Part shown: positions 1 through 9,580 of the stretch, in pieces
How the letters are laid out: each line of letters starts with the position of its first letter
Numbering within the stretch: the stretch's first letter is position 1
Assembly: GCF_046097105.1 (NCBI RefSeq)
Contig: NZ_CP175562.1
Coordinates: 1,736,001-1,800,000 of the forward strand
Reading direction: 5' to 3'
DNA length: 64,000 bases
Origin: Natroniella sp046097105
GTDB lineage: Bacteria > Bacillota > Halanaerobiia > Halobacteroidales > Halobacteroidaceae
Notes under the pieces: model-generated
The model's input: the letters and a program-made list of their open reading frames with translations, nothing else
The model's database searches: none
Told to the model about the DNA's origin: nothing
Translations under genes and position numbers: made by a program

Positions 1-2154
1 AAAGTCAGTTAAACTTCTTCTCACTTCAGCTAAAGTGTGCTGTTCGCTCTTTAATTTGGCCCTATTTTTCTGATAATTATCTTCTGTTTGATAAATAAAG
101 ACTTTTAACTGCAATCCATTATTATTATCTATTATTTGGGATACAACAACATTGTAGTCAACTCCAATAACAAGAGAAGGAATCAACTGCTCACTGACTA
201 ACTCACTCAAATAGCCAATTATCTCCTCTTCAGGAGTCAATACTTTGACCAGTGAATCATCTGTTTCAAAAGTTAATAATAATCTATCCCCACTCGATAA
301 ATCTTTTATTTTCTGAGCTGAAATTTCAGATGATGGTTCAAGAAATTCAGTATAAAAATTTTCTGTTCTAGCTGTTTGAACAGCATCTGCTCTTCTTCCT
401 TTAACAAACATTTCAGTTACAAAATCAGATTGCGGAATTTTAAAATCTTTAACCTTTAGCTGTAATGATCTATTTCCTTGCCACTGATTAATCTCCACAT
501 TAAATAATAATTCAAAGCCTTCTTGCTGTTCTATTAAATCCATTTCTAACTCTGCTTGATTAAAAGCAATCGCATCAATTACCTCCCCTTCTGAACTTAC
601 AGTTAACTTAAGATGTTTACTAGACTTTCCTACCACTCTAAAACTTTCTACCGTAACATCTTTACTTGCTAATACAGGACGAGGATTGCACAATCCAAAG
701 GGGGCCAACTGCTCTAATTTATTGACCAAAGAAAAGTCAAGCTGCTCAAACCCTACTTCAACATCAACCTTTGATACAGGAATTAAATCACTAGCTTCTA
801 AGTTTTCTTGGATATAATCATTTAAATTAGCTCGCAACTTCTTAATATTCTCTTCACTAATTGTTAATCCAGCTGCTTGTTTATGCCCTCCAAACCGTTC
901 TAGTAAGTGTTGATTAACCAATAAAGCTTCATAAATATCAAATCCTTTAATGCTTCGCCCCGACCCTTGCCACTTTCCAGTACTATCTTGAGAAATCAAA
1001 ATGGTAGGACGATGATATTTTTCACAAATATCAGAAGCTACATTCCCTGCAATTCCAGGATGCCAATCAGCTGAAGCAAGAACAAGAAACCACTCTTTTT
1101 TCAAATTTAATTGTTCAATAACTACTTCAGCTTCTTTAAACATCTGTTGGCTTATCTGTTGGCGTTGCTCATTTAATCGATTTAATTCCTTAGCTAAATT
1201 TTGAGCTTCTAACTCCTCTTGAGCTAATAACAACTCAACTGCTAAAGTTGGACTTCCTATCCTACCTGCTGCATTAATCTTAGGGGCCAAATTATATCCT
1301 ACTCTCCCCGTATTAATCTCTTTATCAGTCAGCTTAGAGACTTCAACTAAAGCAGCTAAACCGAGTTTAGCTGTGCTTTGAATCTCATTTAAACCATGTT
1401 TCACTAAAATTCTATTTTCTTCTACTAAGGGAACAATATCAGCTACTGTTCCTAAAGCTACTAAATCTAAATATTCTTCACACAATACCTCCAAGTCATC
1501 ATTTTTTCCTAGCTCCACTTCTAAAGCAGAGACTAATTTGAATACTACTCCTACCCCTGCTAATTCTGAAAAAGGATAAGAGGAATCATCTCGCTTAGGA
1601 TTAATAGTCGCTACAGCATCAGGAAGCTGTTTAGAAACCTGATGATGATCGGTAATAATCAGATCTAAACCCAGTTGATTAGCATATCTTATCTGTTGAT
1701 GAGCTTTAATTCCACAATCAACAGTAATAATTAAATCTACACCATTATCTGCCAGTAATTCTACAGCAGCCAAATTTAACCCATATCCCTCTTCCAGTCG
1801 ATTAGGAATATAATAATCAACTTCAGCTCCTAATTTTTTTAAATAGTCTACTAATAATGAAGTTGCTGTAATGCCATCAACATCATAATCTCCATAGATA
1901 ACTATATGCTCATTATTCTTTACAGCAATTTTAATCCTATCAACTGCTTGCTTTATATCTGGTAGTAAGAAAGGATCATTTAAATTTTCTAAATCAAAAT
2001 CTAAAAACTCCTCTACTTGCTGAGGAGTTTTTAAACCTCTATTAACCAATGTTTTTGCTACAACTGGCTCCAATTCTAATTCCTTGATTAATCTATCAAT
2101 AATCTCTTGATCACAATCTTTTATTTTCCATTTCGCTCCCTGTTTACTTAACAT
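1..2154 (-). CDS. recJ: Single-stranded-DNA exonuclease RecJ (3' end cut by window)
   Basis: DHH-family 5'-3' single-strand exonuclease used in recombination and repair. The frame is open from an ATG at 2154 down to base 1 (at least 718 residues), so the C-terminus lies outside the window. Visible signatures are the metal-binding motif GDYDVDGI near residue 87, ITDHHQVSKQLP of the DHH motif near residue 170, and a later C-terminal region. Clostridial genomes often have secD-secF-recJ-apt-relA; here the phasin-like and UbiB genes sit between secF and recJ. The UbiB gene ends about 90 bp upstream, so co-transcription is possible. Confidence 0.95.
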   Translation of the reverse strand, partial: MLSKQGAKWKIKDCDQEIIDRLIKELELEPVVAKTLVNRGLKTPQQVEEFLDFDLENLNDPFLLPDIKQAVDRIKIAVKNNEHIVIYGDYDVDGITATSLLVDYLKKLGAEVDYYIPNRLEEGYGLNLAAVELLADNGVDLIITVDCGIKAHQQIRYANQLGLDLIITDHHQVSKQLPDAVATINPKRDDSSYPFSELAGVGVVFKLVSALEVELGKNDDLEVLCEEYLDLVALGTVADIVPLVEENRILVKHGLNEIQSTAKLGLAALVEVSKLTDKEINTGRVGYNLAPKINAAGRIGSPTLAVELLLAQEELEAQNLAKELNRLNEQRQQISQQMFKEAEVVIEQLNLKKEWFLVLASADWHPGIAGNVASDICEKYHRPTILISQDSTGKWQGSGRSIKGFDIYEALLVNQHLLERFGGHKQAAGLTISEENIKKLRANLNDYIQENLEASDLIPVSKVDVEVGFEQLDFSLVNKLEQLAPFGLCNPRPVLASKDVTVESFRVVGKSSKHLKLTVSSEGEVIDAIAFNQAELEMDLIEQQEGFELLFNVEINQWQGNRSLQLKVKDFKIPQSDFVTEMFVKGRRADAVQTARTENFYTEFLEPSSEISAQKIKDLSSGDRLLLTFETDDSLVKVLTPEEEIIGYLSELVSEQLIPSLVIGVDYNVVVSQIIDNNNGLQLKVFIYQTEDNYQKNRAKLKSEQHTLAEVRRSLTDF

Positions 2155-2245
2155 CTTAATCCCCCATTAATCCTATTAAAAAATAAATAACCTTGATATA
2201 AATTCTAGAATCAAGACAAATTTCCTGCTTAAACTACAATTTAAT

Positions 2246-3916
2246 CTAAAACCTACCTGAACGAATAATAGAGATCACTAACCAAATCCCCAATAAAGCT
2301 GCTATTAAATAACCCGATACCCCTATAATTGGATATCCTAAGAAAGTAGCTCCCCGATCAGATAACATAATCAAAGAAGAACCAACGATCAAAGCTGAAA
2401 TAATCATTGAAACCGACAATCTATTAGTTACTATATCAAGCTTAGATATAAGCCTTTTGATTCCGATATGATGTAATGTCATTTCTAGATTATCTTTTTC
2501 GACCAACTTAAGAATATTATGTAACTCTTCAGGCAATTTCATTACACTAATTATTAAATCTTCAATTTCACTAAAGCTCTCCTTGATTAAATGCTTAGGC
2601 CGTAATCTTTTTTTGATTATTTTATAAATAAATGGTCTAGCAACTTCTAAAATATCAAATTCTGGATCTATTTCTGTAACAACTCTTTCAACTGTCATTA
2701 AAGACTTGCCTAATAATATAAACTCTATTGGTAATTTTATTTTATATTTAAAAGCTAGTTCTAAAATCTGATTTAAGATAGGGGCCAATTCAATCTCTTT
2801 TAAAGACAAACCATAATAGCTATCCACCAATTTATAAAAATCCCGTTTTAAAGATTTAACATCTATCTCTTGAGTTATCATTCCTAACTCTAATAACTCT
2901 TCAACCGCTTGTTCCATATTTTTTTTGATTAAAGCTATAAATAAACTTGCAACTTTTTCCCTATCTTCTTGGTTCATTTGACCTACCAAACCAAAATCAA
3001 TTAAAGCTAATTTATAATCTGAAGTAATTAAAATATTTCCAGGATGAGGATCACCATGAAAGAAACCATCAATTAGTATCTGTTTAAGAAAAGACCTACT
3101 AATTAGTTTAGCCAAATAACCTTTTTTCGATTCTTCAGTTAGATTATTTATTTTAATTCCATCTATAAATTCCATAGTTAGCATTCTTCTAGTCGTTAAA
3201 TCCCAAAATATTTCAGCAATTTTTACATCAGACTCTTGAGCAAAATTATTACTAAATTTAGTAGCATTTTTAGCTTCAGTCCGATAGTCTAACTCCTGTT
3301 TAATATATTTTGAAAAGTTATCTACTATTTCAACCGGATCAATCAATCCTTCAGTAAAGACCCTACTCTTTAATAGTCTAGCTAAATTAGACATGATTTC
3401 TAAATCAGTTTCAATTTTACTTTCAATATTTACTCTTTGAACCTTGATCACTACCCTCTGTCCATCTTTTAAGATAGCTTTATGAACTTGTCCAATTGAA
3501 GCACTGGCTAAAGGAAGCGGAGAGATCTCTTTAAAATACTCTTCATAAGTATCATCTAGCTCCTCTTCTATCTGCTTTAAAACTTTATCAAACTCCATAG
3601 GGGGTACTTGATCTTGTAATTTCTCTAGTTCTTCAATATAACGTTTCGGAACCAAATCAGGTCTAGTACTCAGTAATTGGCCAAGTTTAACAAAAGTTGG
3701 CCCTAACTCTTCAAGTACATTTCTAATTCTAATAGCTTTAGAATCTTGGTTAGAAGCAGAAGAATCAAGCTTTTTAATTCTTTTGCTCAAAGGAACAAAT
3801 TGATATAAATCCATCACTTCTATCAAGTAACCAAAACCATGTTTGATTAGTACCTCTACGATTCCTCTATAACGCTTAATATGCCTGTAGCGCTTACTAA
3901 TTCTTCGAAAAAACAT
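2246..3916 (-). CDS. ABC1/AarF/UbiB family atypical kinase
   Basis: UbiB-type atypical protein kinase-like ATPase. KLGQLLSTRPDLVP is the KxGQ motif of the family, SASIGQVHKA the A-rich nucleotide loop, and DGFFHGDPHPGNILI the catalytic/metal loop. Two hydrophobic segments at the C-terminus suggest membrane anchoring. In aerobes the family supports ubiquinone synthesis; its role in an anaerobe without visible ubiquinone genes is unknown, with lipid or isoprenoid handling an inference. I place the start at ATG 3916, just after a GGTGGAG sequence that is rather close; a TTG at 3943 lacks any ribosome site. The phasin-like gene lies directly upstream on the same strand. Confidence 0.9.
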   Translation of the reverse strand: MFFRRISKRYRHIKRYRGIVEVLIKHGFGYLIEVMDLYQFVPLSKRIKKLDSSASNQDSKAIRIRNVLEELGPTFVKLGQLLSTRPDLVPKRYIEELEKLQDQVPPMEFDKVLKQIEEELDDTYEEYFKEISPLPLASASIGQVHKAILKDGQRVVIKVQRVNIESKIETDLEIMSNLARLLKSRVFTEGLIDPVEIVDNFSKYIKQELDYRTEAKNATKFSNNFAQESDVKIAEIFWDLTTRRMLTMEFIDGIKINNLTEESKKGYLAKLISRSFLKQILIDGFFHGDPHPGNILITSDYKLALIDFGLVGQMNQEDREKVASLFIALIKKNMEQAVEELLELGMITQEIDVKSLKRDFYKLVDSYYGLSLKEIELAPILNQILELAFKYKIKLPIEFILLGKSLMTVERVVTEIDPEFDILEVARPFIYKIIKKRLRPKHLIKESFSEIEDLIISVMKLPEELHNILKLVEKDNLEMTLHHIGIKRLISKLDIVTNRLSVSMIISALIVGSSLIMLSDRGATFLGYPIIGVSGYLIAALLGIWLVISIIRSGRF

Positions 3917-3993
3917 AGCTCCACCATCCCGCTTTATAATCAATTAAATTAATAAAAAGGGCTAGATATAATCATCTAACCCCATAGATGAAT

Positions 3994-4356
3994 TTAGTTA
4001 TCATCTATTGCTTCTATGCTTTTAGTTTCAGTAGAATTTGTTGCTTTAAACTCTTCTTCTAAAGATTGAATATGTAGCTCTAATTGCTCAACCTTTCTTC
4101 TTAATCTTTCTAATTCCCTTTTTTTAGCAAAACCTGACTTAGCTAACTTCTTTTCTACTTCCAATGAAATCTTTTCCCGCATTTCTTTCTTTTGTTGTTG
4201 AGCTTTATCAATCATTTCATCTACTAATTGCTCTGCTTCTTCACGATTGACAGCACCTTCCTCAATAAGTTCTTGAACCATATCCTCTAATTTTTCCTTT
4301 GTAAATAATAAAGCACCCAACCCTGTGACCATTGTCTCTTTAAAGAGTTTTATCAT
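3994..4356 (-). CDS. Phasin-superfamily coiled-coil protein
   Basis: A small acidic helical protein of about 120 residues. A short hydrophobic start (TMVTGLGALLF) precedes an EF-like helix KEKLEDMVQELIEEGAVNR and a long heptad-rich coiled coil ending in LRRKVEQLELHIQSLEEE. This resembles the polyhydroxyalkanoate-regulator phasin family often found beside UbiB/AarF kinases. No PHA synthase is visible, so the function may be as a kinase partner rather than granule coating; that is inference. Start: GGAGG precedes TTG 4359 and ATG 4356; ATG is preferred. Confidence 0.75.
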   Translation of the reverse strand: MIKLFKETMVTGLGALLFTKEKLEDMVQELIEEGAVNREEAEQLVDEMIDKAQQQKKEMREKISLEVEKKLAKSGFAKKRELERLRRKVEQLELHIQSLEEEFKATNSTETKSIEAIDDN

Positions 4357-4464
4357 CAACCCAACACCTCCAATATTTGTAATTTATTATATCATATCCC
4401 TTAAACTTTTCCAACTGCTAAAAAATATTATCCCCTACTTAATAAATTTTTAATATGCCAATAA

Positions 4465-4498
4465 TAAAACCTCAGTCTTAATTAAGACTGAGGTTTTA
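4465..4498 (-). terminator. Rho-independent terminator after secF
   Basis: A near-perfect palindrome, AAAACCTCAGTCTTAA followed by its complement, lies immediately past the secF stop codon with an A/T flank on each side. It should end the yajC-secDF transcript; its symmetry means it could also act on the plus strand. Confidence 0.85.
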
Positions 4499-4499
4499 T

Positions 4500-5360
4500 T
4501 TAAGCTTTAGCGTCATTTCTTTTGGTCCACTCTACTAAGACTGGACTAGCTATAAAAATAGATGAATAAGTTCCTGCTAACATACCGACTAGTAAAGCAA
4601 TCATGAAGTTCTGAATAGTTGTTCCACCTAAGAATAAGATTGCTAAAATAGGCAATAAAGTTGTTATAGATGTATTGATTGAACGTGGTAAAGTCTCTAC
4701 AACAGCTGTATTAGCAGACTCTTCAAATGTCTCTCTTTTACTAGCAAAATTCAATTTCTCTCGAATTCGATCAAAGATTACAATCGTATCATTGATCGAA
4801 TAACCGATTATTGTTAATAAAGCGGCTATTAATGGCTGATTAACTTGACGCCCTAAGATTGAAAAGAGCCCAACTACAATCAAGATATCATGTAACAAAG
4901 CTATAATAGCTGCCATAGCAAATTTAAATTCAAAACGAACACTAATATAAATCACAATAGCAATTGATGCTACTAATAAAGCCAATAAAGCACCCCTACT
5001 TAATTCCTCTCCAATTGTAGGGCCAACAACATCTGTTCTTAACATAGTTGCAGTTGGAAACTCTTCTTGAATCCTATTTTGTAAACTAGTTAATTCTTCA
5101 TGTGCTAGTTCATCCGTTCTGATTAAAATACCATTATCTTCAACCTGCTGAACAACACTTCTCTCTTCTAAATCAAACTCAGCTAAAATCTCATTAATCT
5201 CTTGAGTCTCTACTCTATCTTCAAATCCAAATTCTATAATTGTACCACCAGCAAAATCTATCCCTAAATTCAGTCCTTGCGTTAATAATGAAACAATCCC
5301 GATTATAATTAAAACTGCTGAAATTGACATCCATATCTTTCTCTTTCCCATAATATCCAC
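4500..5360 (-). CDS. secF: Protein translocase subunit SecF
   Basis: RND-like membrane subunit that works with SecD to complete proton-driven protein export through SecYEG. The 286 residues show an N-terminal membrane helix, the LGIDFAGGTIIEFGF motif near residue 31, a periplasmic-type loop, then five hydrophobic segments with GYSINDTIVIFDRIRE around residue 185. Start is a GTG with AAGGAGGT seven bases upstream; this ribosome site overlaps the end of secD, five bases away, so the two are translationally close. A terminator follows directly. Confidence 0.96.
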   Translation of the reverse strand: MDIMGKRKIWMSISAVLIIIGIVSLLTQGLNLGIDFAGGTIIEFGFEDRVETQEINEILAEFDLEERSVVQQVEDNGILIRTDELAHEELTSLQNRIQEEFPTATMLRTDVVGPTIGEELSRGALLALLVASIAIVIYISVRFEFKFAMAAIIALLHDILIVVGLFSILGRQVNQPLIAALLTIIGYSINDTIVIFDRIREKLNFASKRETFEESANTAVVETLPRSINTSITTLLPILAILFLGGTTIQNFMIALLVGMLAGTYSSIFIASPVLVEWTKRNDAKA

Positions 5361-5365
5361 ATTAG

Positions 5366-6577
5366 TTACCTCCTTGACAGAGCAAAAATCTTCTCATTAT
5401 CTACTAATTTTGTATCTATAACTAAATCCATAATCAATTTAGCCACAATAATTGCCGTAAACATACTAGCAATAATTCCAATACTTAAAGTAATCGCAAA
5501 ACCTCGAATAATACCTGTTCCAAAGTAAGCCAAAATAGCTGCTGTAATCAAAGTAGTGATATTAGAGTCTAATATTGTCTTAAATGCCCTTTTAAATCCA
5601 GTATTGACTGCTGTCTTTAATCTCTTACCAGATCTATATTCATATTTAATCCTTTCAAAGATAATTACATTAGCATCTACTGCCATTCCAATAGATAATA
5701 ATAAACCACCAATTCCAGGCAAGGTTAAAGTAGCATTCAATCCAGCTAAAATACCCATTACAATAACACTATAAATCACCAAACTGATCGCTGCCACTAA
5801 ACCTGGTAATTTATAACTAAAGATCATAAATAAAATTATTAAAGATAACCCAATTATTGCTGCTCTAACACTCTGATCAATTGCAGTAGCTCCTAAAGTT
5901 GGCCCTACCGTTCTATTTTCAATGATCTCAATTGGAACAGGTAAGGCTCCTGCTCTTAGTTGCAAAGCTCGCTGTTGTGCTTCCTCAATAGAATCAAAGC
6001 CAGTAATTTGACCTTCTCCTCCAGGAATTTCTTCATTAACTACTGGATTGGTCAATTTTTCATCATCAAGATAAATCCCTATTCTACGCCCAATATTCTG
6101 CCTTGTAATTTCAGCAAATCTACGCCCACCTTCTCTTGTCATTTCAAAAGAGATAATTGGACGATTAAATTGTGCTTCATGACCAGCTCTAGCATCACTT
6201 AAATACTCACCAGTCAGTAAGACTTCCCCGTCTTCATTCCTAAACTCAAGCTGAGCTGTTTGACCAATAGTCTCAATTGCTTGATTAGGATCTTCTACTC
6301 CAGGTAAAGCAACGATAATCCTACGGTCACCTTCACGCTGAACCACTGGCTCATCTAATCCTAACTCATCTACTCTTCTTCGAATAACAACCATTGCTCG
6401 TTCCATTGTATCAGCATCTACTTCCTCTAACTCTGCCTCTAAAGTAACTTGTGTACCCCCTTGTAAATCTAAGCCTAAATTAATACTTTCATTTAAAGGA
6501 TACAGAAAATATGCTGATAATACTAAAATTATTAGCACACTTGCTAATCTTAACATCCTTTTTTGCTTCCAAGTCAT
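5366..6577 (-). CDS. secD: Protein translocase subunit SecD
   Basis: SecD partner of SecF. The 403-residue length is typical for the compact Firmicute form. Residue 35 onward shows LGLDLQGGTQVTLEAE, followed by the P1 head domain with VQREGDRRIIVALPGVEDP, and six membrane segments with GMAVDANVIIFERIKYE. ATG start with GAGGGG upstream. It begins the secDF pair; the HD-domain gene lies about 100 bp upstream. Confidence 0.96.
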   Translation of the reverse strand: MTWKQKRMLRLASVLIILVLSAYFLYPLNESINLGLDLQGGTQVTLEAELEEVDADTMERAMVVIRRRVDELGLDEPVVQREGDRRIIVALPGVEDPNQAIETIGQTAQLEFRNEDGEVLLTGEYLSDARAGHEAQFNRPIISFEMTREGGRRFAEITRQNIGRRIGIYLDDEKLTNPVVNEEIPGGEGQITGFDSIEEAQQRALQLRAGALPVPIEIIENRTVGPTLGATAIDQSVRAAIIGLSLIILFMIFSYKLPGLVAAISLVIYSVIVMGILAGLNATLTLPGIGGLLLSIGMAVDANVIIFERIKYEYRSGKRLKTAVNTGFKRAFKTILDSNITTLITAAILAYFGTGIIRGFAITLSIGIIASMFTAIIVAKLIMDLVIDTKLVDNEKIFALSRR

Positions 6578-6676
6578 AAGTTAAACCCCTCTCTTCCAAT
6601 AACTCTAGCTTAAATTTATATTCTCTCTCGTTTCAATTATATCTTTTCTTAAATAGCTTGTCAATCAAATCAGTAA

Positions 6677-7342
6677 TTATAGTAAGTTAACTTCATTGAT
6701 GATCAACTTAAAATTACAGTCTAAAGCTTCAACAGCTTTACGGGTCATTAACATTCTGGTTAAAAAGATTTCAAAATATTCCATGACAATACTTACTTCG
6801 GTATCAATTTCTAACTCTAGTGAAATGACCTTATTCTTATGATCAACCTTAATAAAAGACTCCTTAGCAGCATAATTAACCCGATCATGAATATCAAAAG
6901 TTGCAACATCCTTATTACGCACCCTAGTATAATGAACATCAGATTTGTCAGCAATAATTAAGGCAGCCGCAACTGCATTAACAGGCTTTCCACACCCTTC
7001 ATCATGATTGCCAATAGCTCCAATAATCAAACTAATTTCATCATAAGACATCTCTAAATCATCCAAAATTCTTTCAACCAGCAAAGCAGAAGAATGAGCA
7101 TGTTTCTCCCTATTAATAACATTTCCAATATCATGGAGATAACCAGCAATCTGGGCCAACTCAACCATTCTTGATGAATAGTCAAGCTTTGATAGAATAT
7201 CCCCAGCAATATTAGCGACCAATCCTGCATGCCTAAAACCATGCTCTGTAAATCCCATTTCCTTTAAATGCTGATCTGCCTGCTTAATATATGCTCTAAC
7301 TTTTTTATCTTGTTTGATATCCATCACTGTAATTTTATCCAT
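6677..7342 (-). CDS. HD-domain metal-dependent phosphohydrolase
   Basis: A stand-alone HD phosphohydrolase of 221 residues. The metal ligands are visible as H in GFRHAGLV, HD in GYLHDIGNV, H in GAIGNHDEG, and D in ALIIADKSDVHYTRVR. Substrate unknown; the family acts on nucleotide or cyclic nucleotide phosphates. Clostridial genomes frequently carry this gene next to secDF, and here it lies between lepB and secD. ATG start after GGAGG. Family call firm, specific role unassigned. Confidence 0.88.
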   Translation of the reverse strand: MDKITVMDIKQDKKVRAYIKQADQHLKEMGFTEHGFRHAGLVANIAGDILSKLDYSSRMVELAQIAGYLHDIGNVINREKHAHSSALLVERILDDLEMSYDEISLIIGAIGNHDEGCGKPVNAVAAALIIADKSDVHYTRVRNKDVATFDIHDRVNYAAKESFIKVDHKNKVISLELEIDTEVSIVMEYFEIFLTRMLMTRKAVEALDCNFKLIINEVNLL

Positions 7343-7382
7343 GGTTTTCCTCCCTATTCACTAGAGTTAATCCGGCATTGTC

Positions 7383-7413
7383 AAAAAAGCCACCTTGCTT
7401 TAAGGTAGCTTTT
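7383..7413 (-). terminator. Probable terminator after lepB
   Basis: Hairpin with arms AAAAGC(C/T)ACCTT and AAGGTAGCTTTT, one mismatch, in the gap between lepB and the HD gene. It may reduce read-through from the yajC-lepB transcript into the HD gene. Confidence 0.7.
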
Positions 7414-7430
7414 AACATTATCTAAGTAAC

Positions 7431-7982
7431 CTATTGTTCAAGTTCAGGATAAGAATAATCTTCTAATAACCTAATTTGATTTAAGGGCCAATAAACCCAA
7501 AAAGCCTTTCCATCTATTGCATCATAAGGAATATAACCCACTAAAGACTCCATCCTACTATCTGAACTTTGATTTCTATTATCTCCTAATGTAAAGACAT
7601 GCTGCTCAGGAACTTGATAAGGGCCATAGCTGCCCTTCATCTCTTCTGGAAGATAATCTTCAGTAACCTTTATTCCATTAATAATTAATTCTCCAGAATC
7701 AATCTTGATTTGATCACCTGGTAACCCAATAACCCTCTTTATATATCTATGATTGGGATTTTTTTTCGGTTCTAAGACAATTATTTCACCACGCTCAGGC
7801 TTTCTAAAATTATAAATGAATTTATTAACAAATAATCTCTCTCCACTATTTAATGTAGGATCCATCGAATGTCCTTGCACAACAAATGATTGAACTACAA
7901 AAGTTATAATGAAGAAGGCCAAAACTCCTGCAATTAATACTGATTCAATTAATTCTTTAACTCCTTCTTTTGTTACTAGCAT
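7431..7982 (-). CDS. lepB: Signal peptidase I
   Basis: Membrane serine/lysine peptidase that removes signal peptides from exported proteins. One N-terminal membrane helix (about residues 16-36) is followed by the catalytic serine in GHSMDPTL (S39) and the catalytic lysine in YIKRVIGLPGD (K82), with the conserved GDNRNQSSDSR box later. At 183 residues it is a typical Sip-type enzyme. ATG start with CTGGGAGG upstream. Its place between yajC and secDF groups translocase and peptidase genes in one export block. Confidence 0.95.
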   Translation of the reverse strand: MLVTKEGVKELIESVLIAGVLAFFIITFVVQSFVVQGHSMDPTLNSGERLFVNKFIYNFRKPERGEIIVLEPKKNPNHRYIKRVIGLPGDQIKIDSGELIINGIKVTEDYLPEEMKGSYGPYQVPEQHVFTLGDNRNQSSDSRMESLVGYIPYDAIDGKAFWVYWPLNQIRLLEDYSYPELEQ

Positions 7983-7999
7983 AATGGCCTCCCAGTCTC

Positions 8000-8281
8000 T
8001 TAATTTTCTGTAATATCCGTGTTTTCATTATCCTTTCTACCAACTGCTCTTCTACTAATCCCAATCTCTACTTCAGGAGCAACTTCTAACTTCAATTCTT
8101 CTTCTTCAACAACAGTAATTACTCCCTTAATTCCTCCAATAGTAACAACTCGATCTCCTACTTCCAACTTTGATAACATTTCTTTGTGCTCCTGTTGCTT
8201 TTGCTTTTGCGGTCGAATAAACAAAAACCAAAATATAGCAAAAACAACTACTACTGGCATTAAATTAATCAAAAAATCCAT
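8000..8281 (-). CDS. yajC: Preprotein translocase subunit YajC
   Basis: Small single-pass membrane protein of the SecDF-YajC subcomplex. An N-terminal helix (NLMPVVVVFAIFWFLFIRPQ) leads into KQQEHKEMLSKLEVGDRVVTIGGIKGVI, the standard YajC signature. Three ATG codons in a row precede it; the third (8281) has the best spacing from GGGGG. lepB starts 17 bases downstream. Confidence 0.95.
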   Translation of the reverse strand: MDFLINLMPVVVVFAIFWFLFIRPQKQKQQEHKEMLSKLEVGDRVVTIGGIKGVITVVEEEELKLEVAPEVEIGISRRAVGRKDNENTDITEN

Positions 8282-8352
8282 CATCATTCCCCCTTATTTT
8301 TTTACATTTCTATTTTTATATTCATTATTTCCTTACTAAATCCTTTATTTAA

Positions 8353-9477
8353 TCAATTCTTTTCCTGCTCAATACCATATTTTTGATAAAATTCTGCTCT
8401 ATAATCTAAAAATTCATCATTTCTAATGCTCTCTCTTATATTATCCATTAAATTAGTCAAAAAATAAAGGTTATGATAAGTAGTTAATCTAATCCCTAAC
8501 ACTTCTTTCTGTTTAATTAAGTGCCTAATATAAGCTCTGGTATAATTTTGACAGACATAACAATCACATTCAGGATCCATTGGAGTAAACTGTCGCTTAT
8601 AGGTTGCATTCCTAATTGTTATTCGTCCTTGACTAGTAAATACAGCTCCATTTCGTGCTACTCTAGTCGGAAAAACACAATCAAACATATCTACCCCCCG
8701 CATCACACCTTCAAACAGATCAAAAGGTGTCCCTACCCCCATTAAATAACGAGGTTTATCTTCAGGTAATAAATCAGGGGCATATTCTAAGACTTCTAAC
8801 ATCTCTTCTTTTGGCTCTCCTACACTCAACCCTCCAATAGCATAACCTGGCAGATCAAATTCTACTATCTGACGAGCACTCTCTTCTCTTAAATCTCGAT
8901 ACATCCCTCCTTGCATAATCCCAAATAAAGCTTGATCATCACGTCCATGCTGCTCAATACACCTTTCTAGCCATCGTGTCGTCATTTCTAAAGAACCTTT
9001 GACATATTCTCGATCAGCTTCATACGGTGGACATTCATCGAAGGCCATAATAATATCAGCCCCTAATGCTTCTTGAATCTCAATTGAGCGCTCAGGACTT
9101 ATAAAATGTTCAGAGCCATCTAAATGTGATTTAAAGGTAACTCCTTCTTCAGTAATTTCATTCATATCACCCAAGCTAAAGACCTGAAACCCTCCACTAT
9201 CTGTTAAAATAGGACGATCCCAGTTCATAAACTGGTGTAAGCCACCTGCTTCCTCAATTAGCTTATGACCAGGTCTTAAGTAAAGATGATAAGTATTCCC
9301 CAAAATAATTTGTGCATTAATCTCTTCTAATTCCTCTGGCGTCATCGTCTTAACAGTAGCTTTTGTTCCCACGGGCATAAAAACGGGTGTTTTAACATTG
9401 CCATGTGGAGTAGAAAACTCCCCCATCCTTGCTTTAGTATCATTACATGTCTTCTCTAATTTATATTCAAAAGTCAT
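8353..9477 (-). CDS. tgt: tRNA-guanine transglycosylase (queuine tRNA-ribosyltransferase)
   Basis: Exchanges G34 of Asp/Asn/His/Tyr tRNAs for the queuosine precursor preQ1. Signatures include TDSGGFQVFSL with a catalytic Asp, GGLSVGEPKEEM, the FDCVFPTRVARNGA box with the second catalytic Asp, and the zinc site CDCYVCQ with a downstream H. ATG at 9477 follows GGAGGGAG, so an in-frame TTG at 9504 is rejected. Length (374) is normal. Acts just before QueA, encoded upstream. Confidence 0.97.
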   Translation of the reverse strand: MTFEYKLEKTCNDTKARMGEFSTPHGNVKTPVFMPVGTKATVKTMTPEELEEINAQIILGNTYHLYLRPGHKLIEEAGGLHQFMNWDRPILTDSGGFQVFSLGDMNEITEEGVTFKSHLDGSEHFISPERSIEIQEALGADIIMAFDECPPYEADREYVKGSLEMTTRWLERCIEQHGRDDQALFGIMQGGMYRDLREESARQIVEFDLPGYAIGGLSVGEPKEEMLEVLEYAPDLLPEDKPRYLMGVGTPFDLFEGVMRGVDMFDCVFPTRVARNGAVFTSQGRITIRNATYKRQFTPMDPECDCYVCQNYTRAYIRHLIKQKEVLGIRLTTYHNLYFLTNLMDNIRESIRNDEFLDYRAEFYQKYGIEQEKN

Positions 9478-9580
9478 TAATTTAACTCCCTCCAGTAAGT
9501 TCAATTTATAATGTATAATTAAAGTTCAGATTAATAAACTGCTCTTTATGTTTTACGAACTATTTCTTTATCTATGCCTT

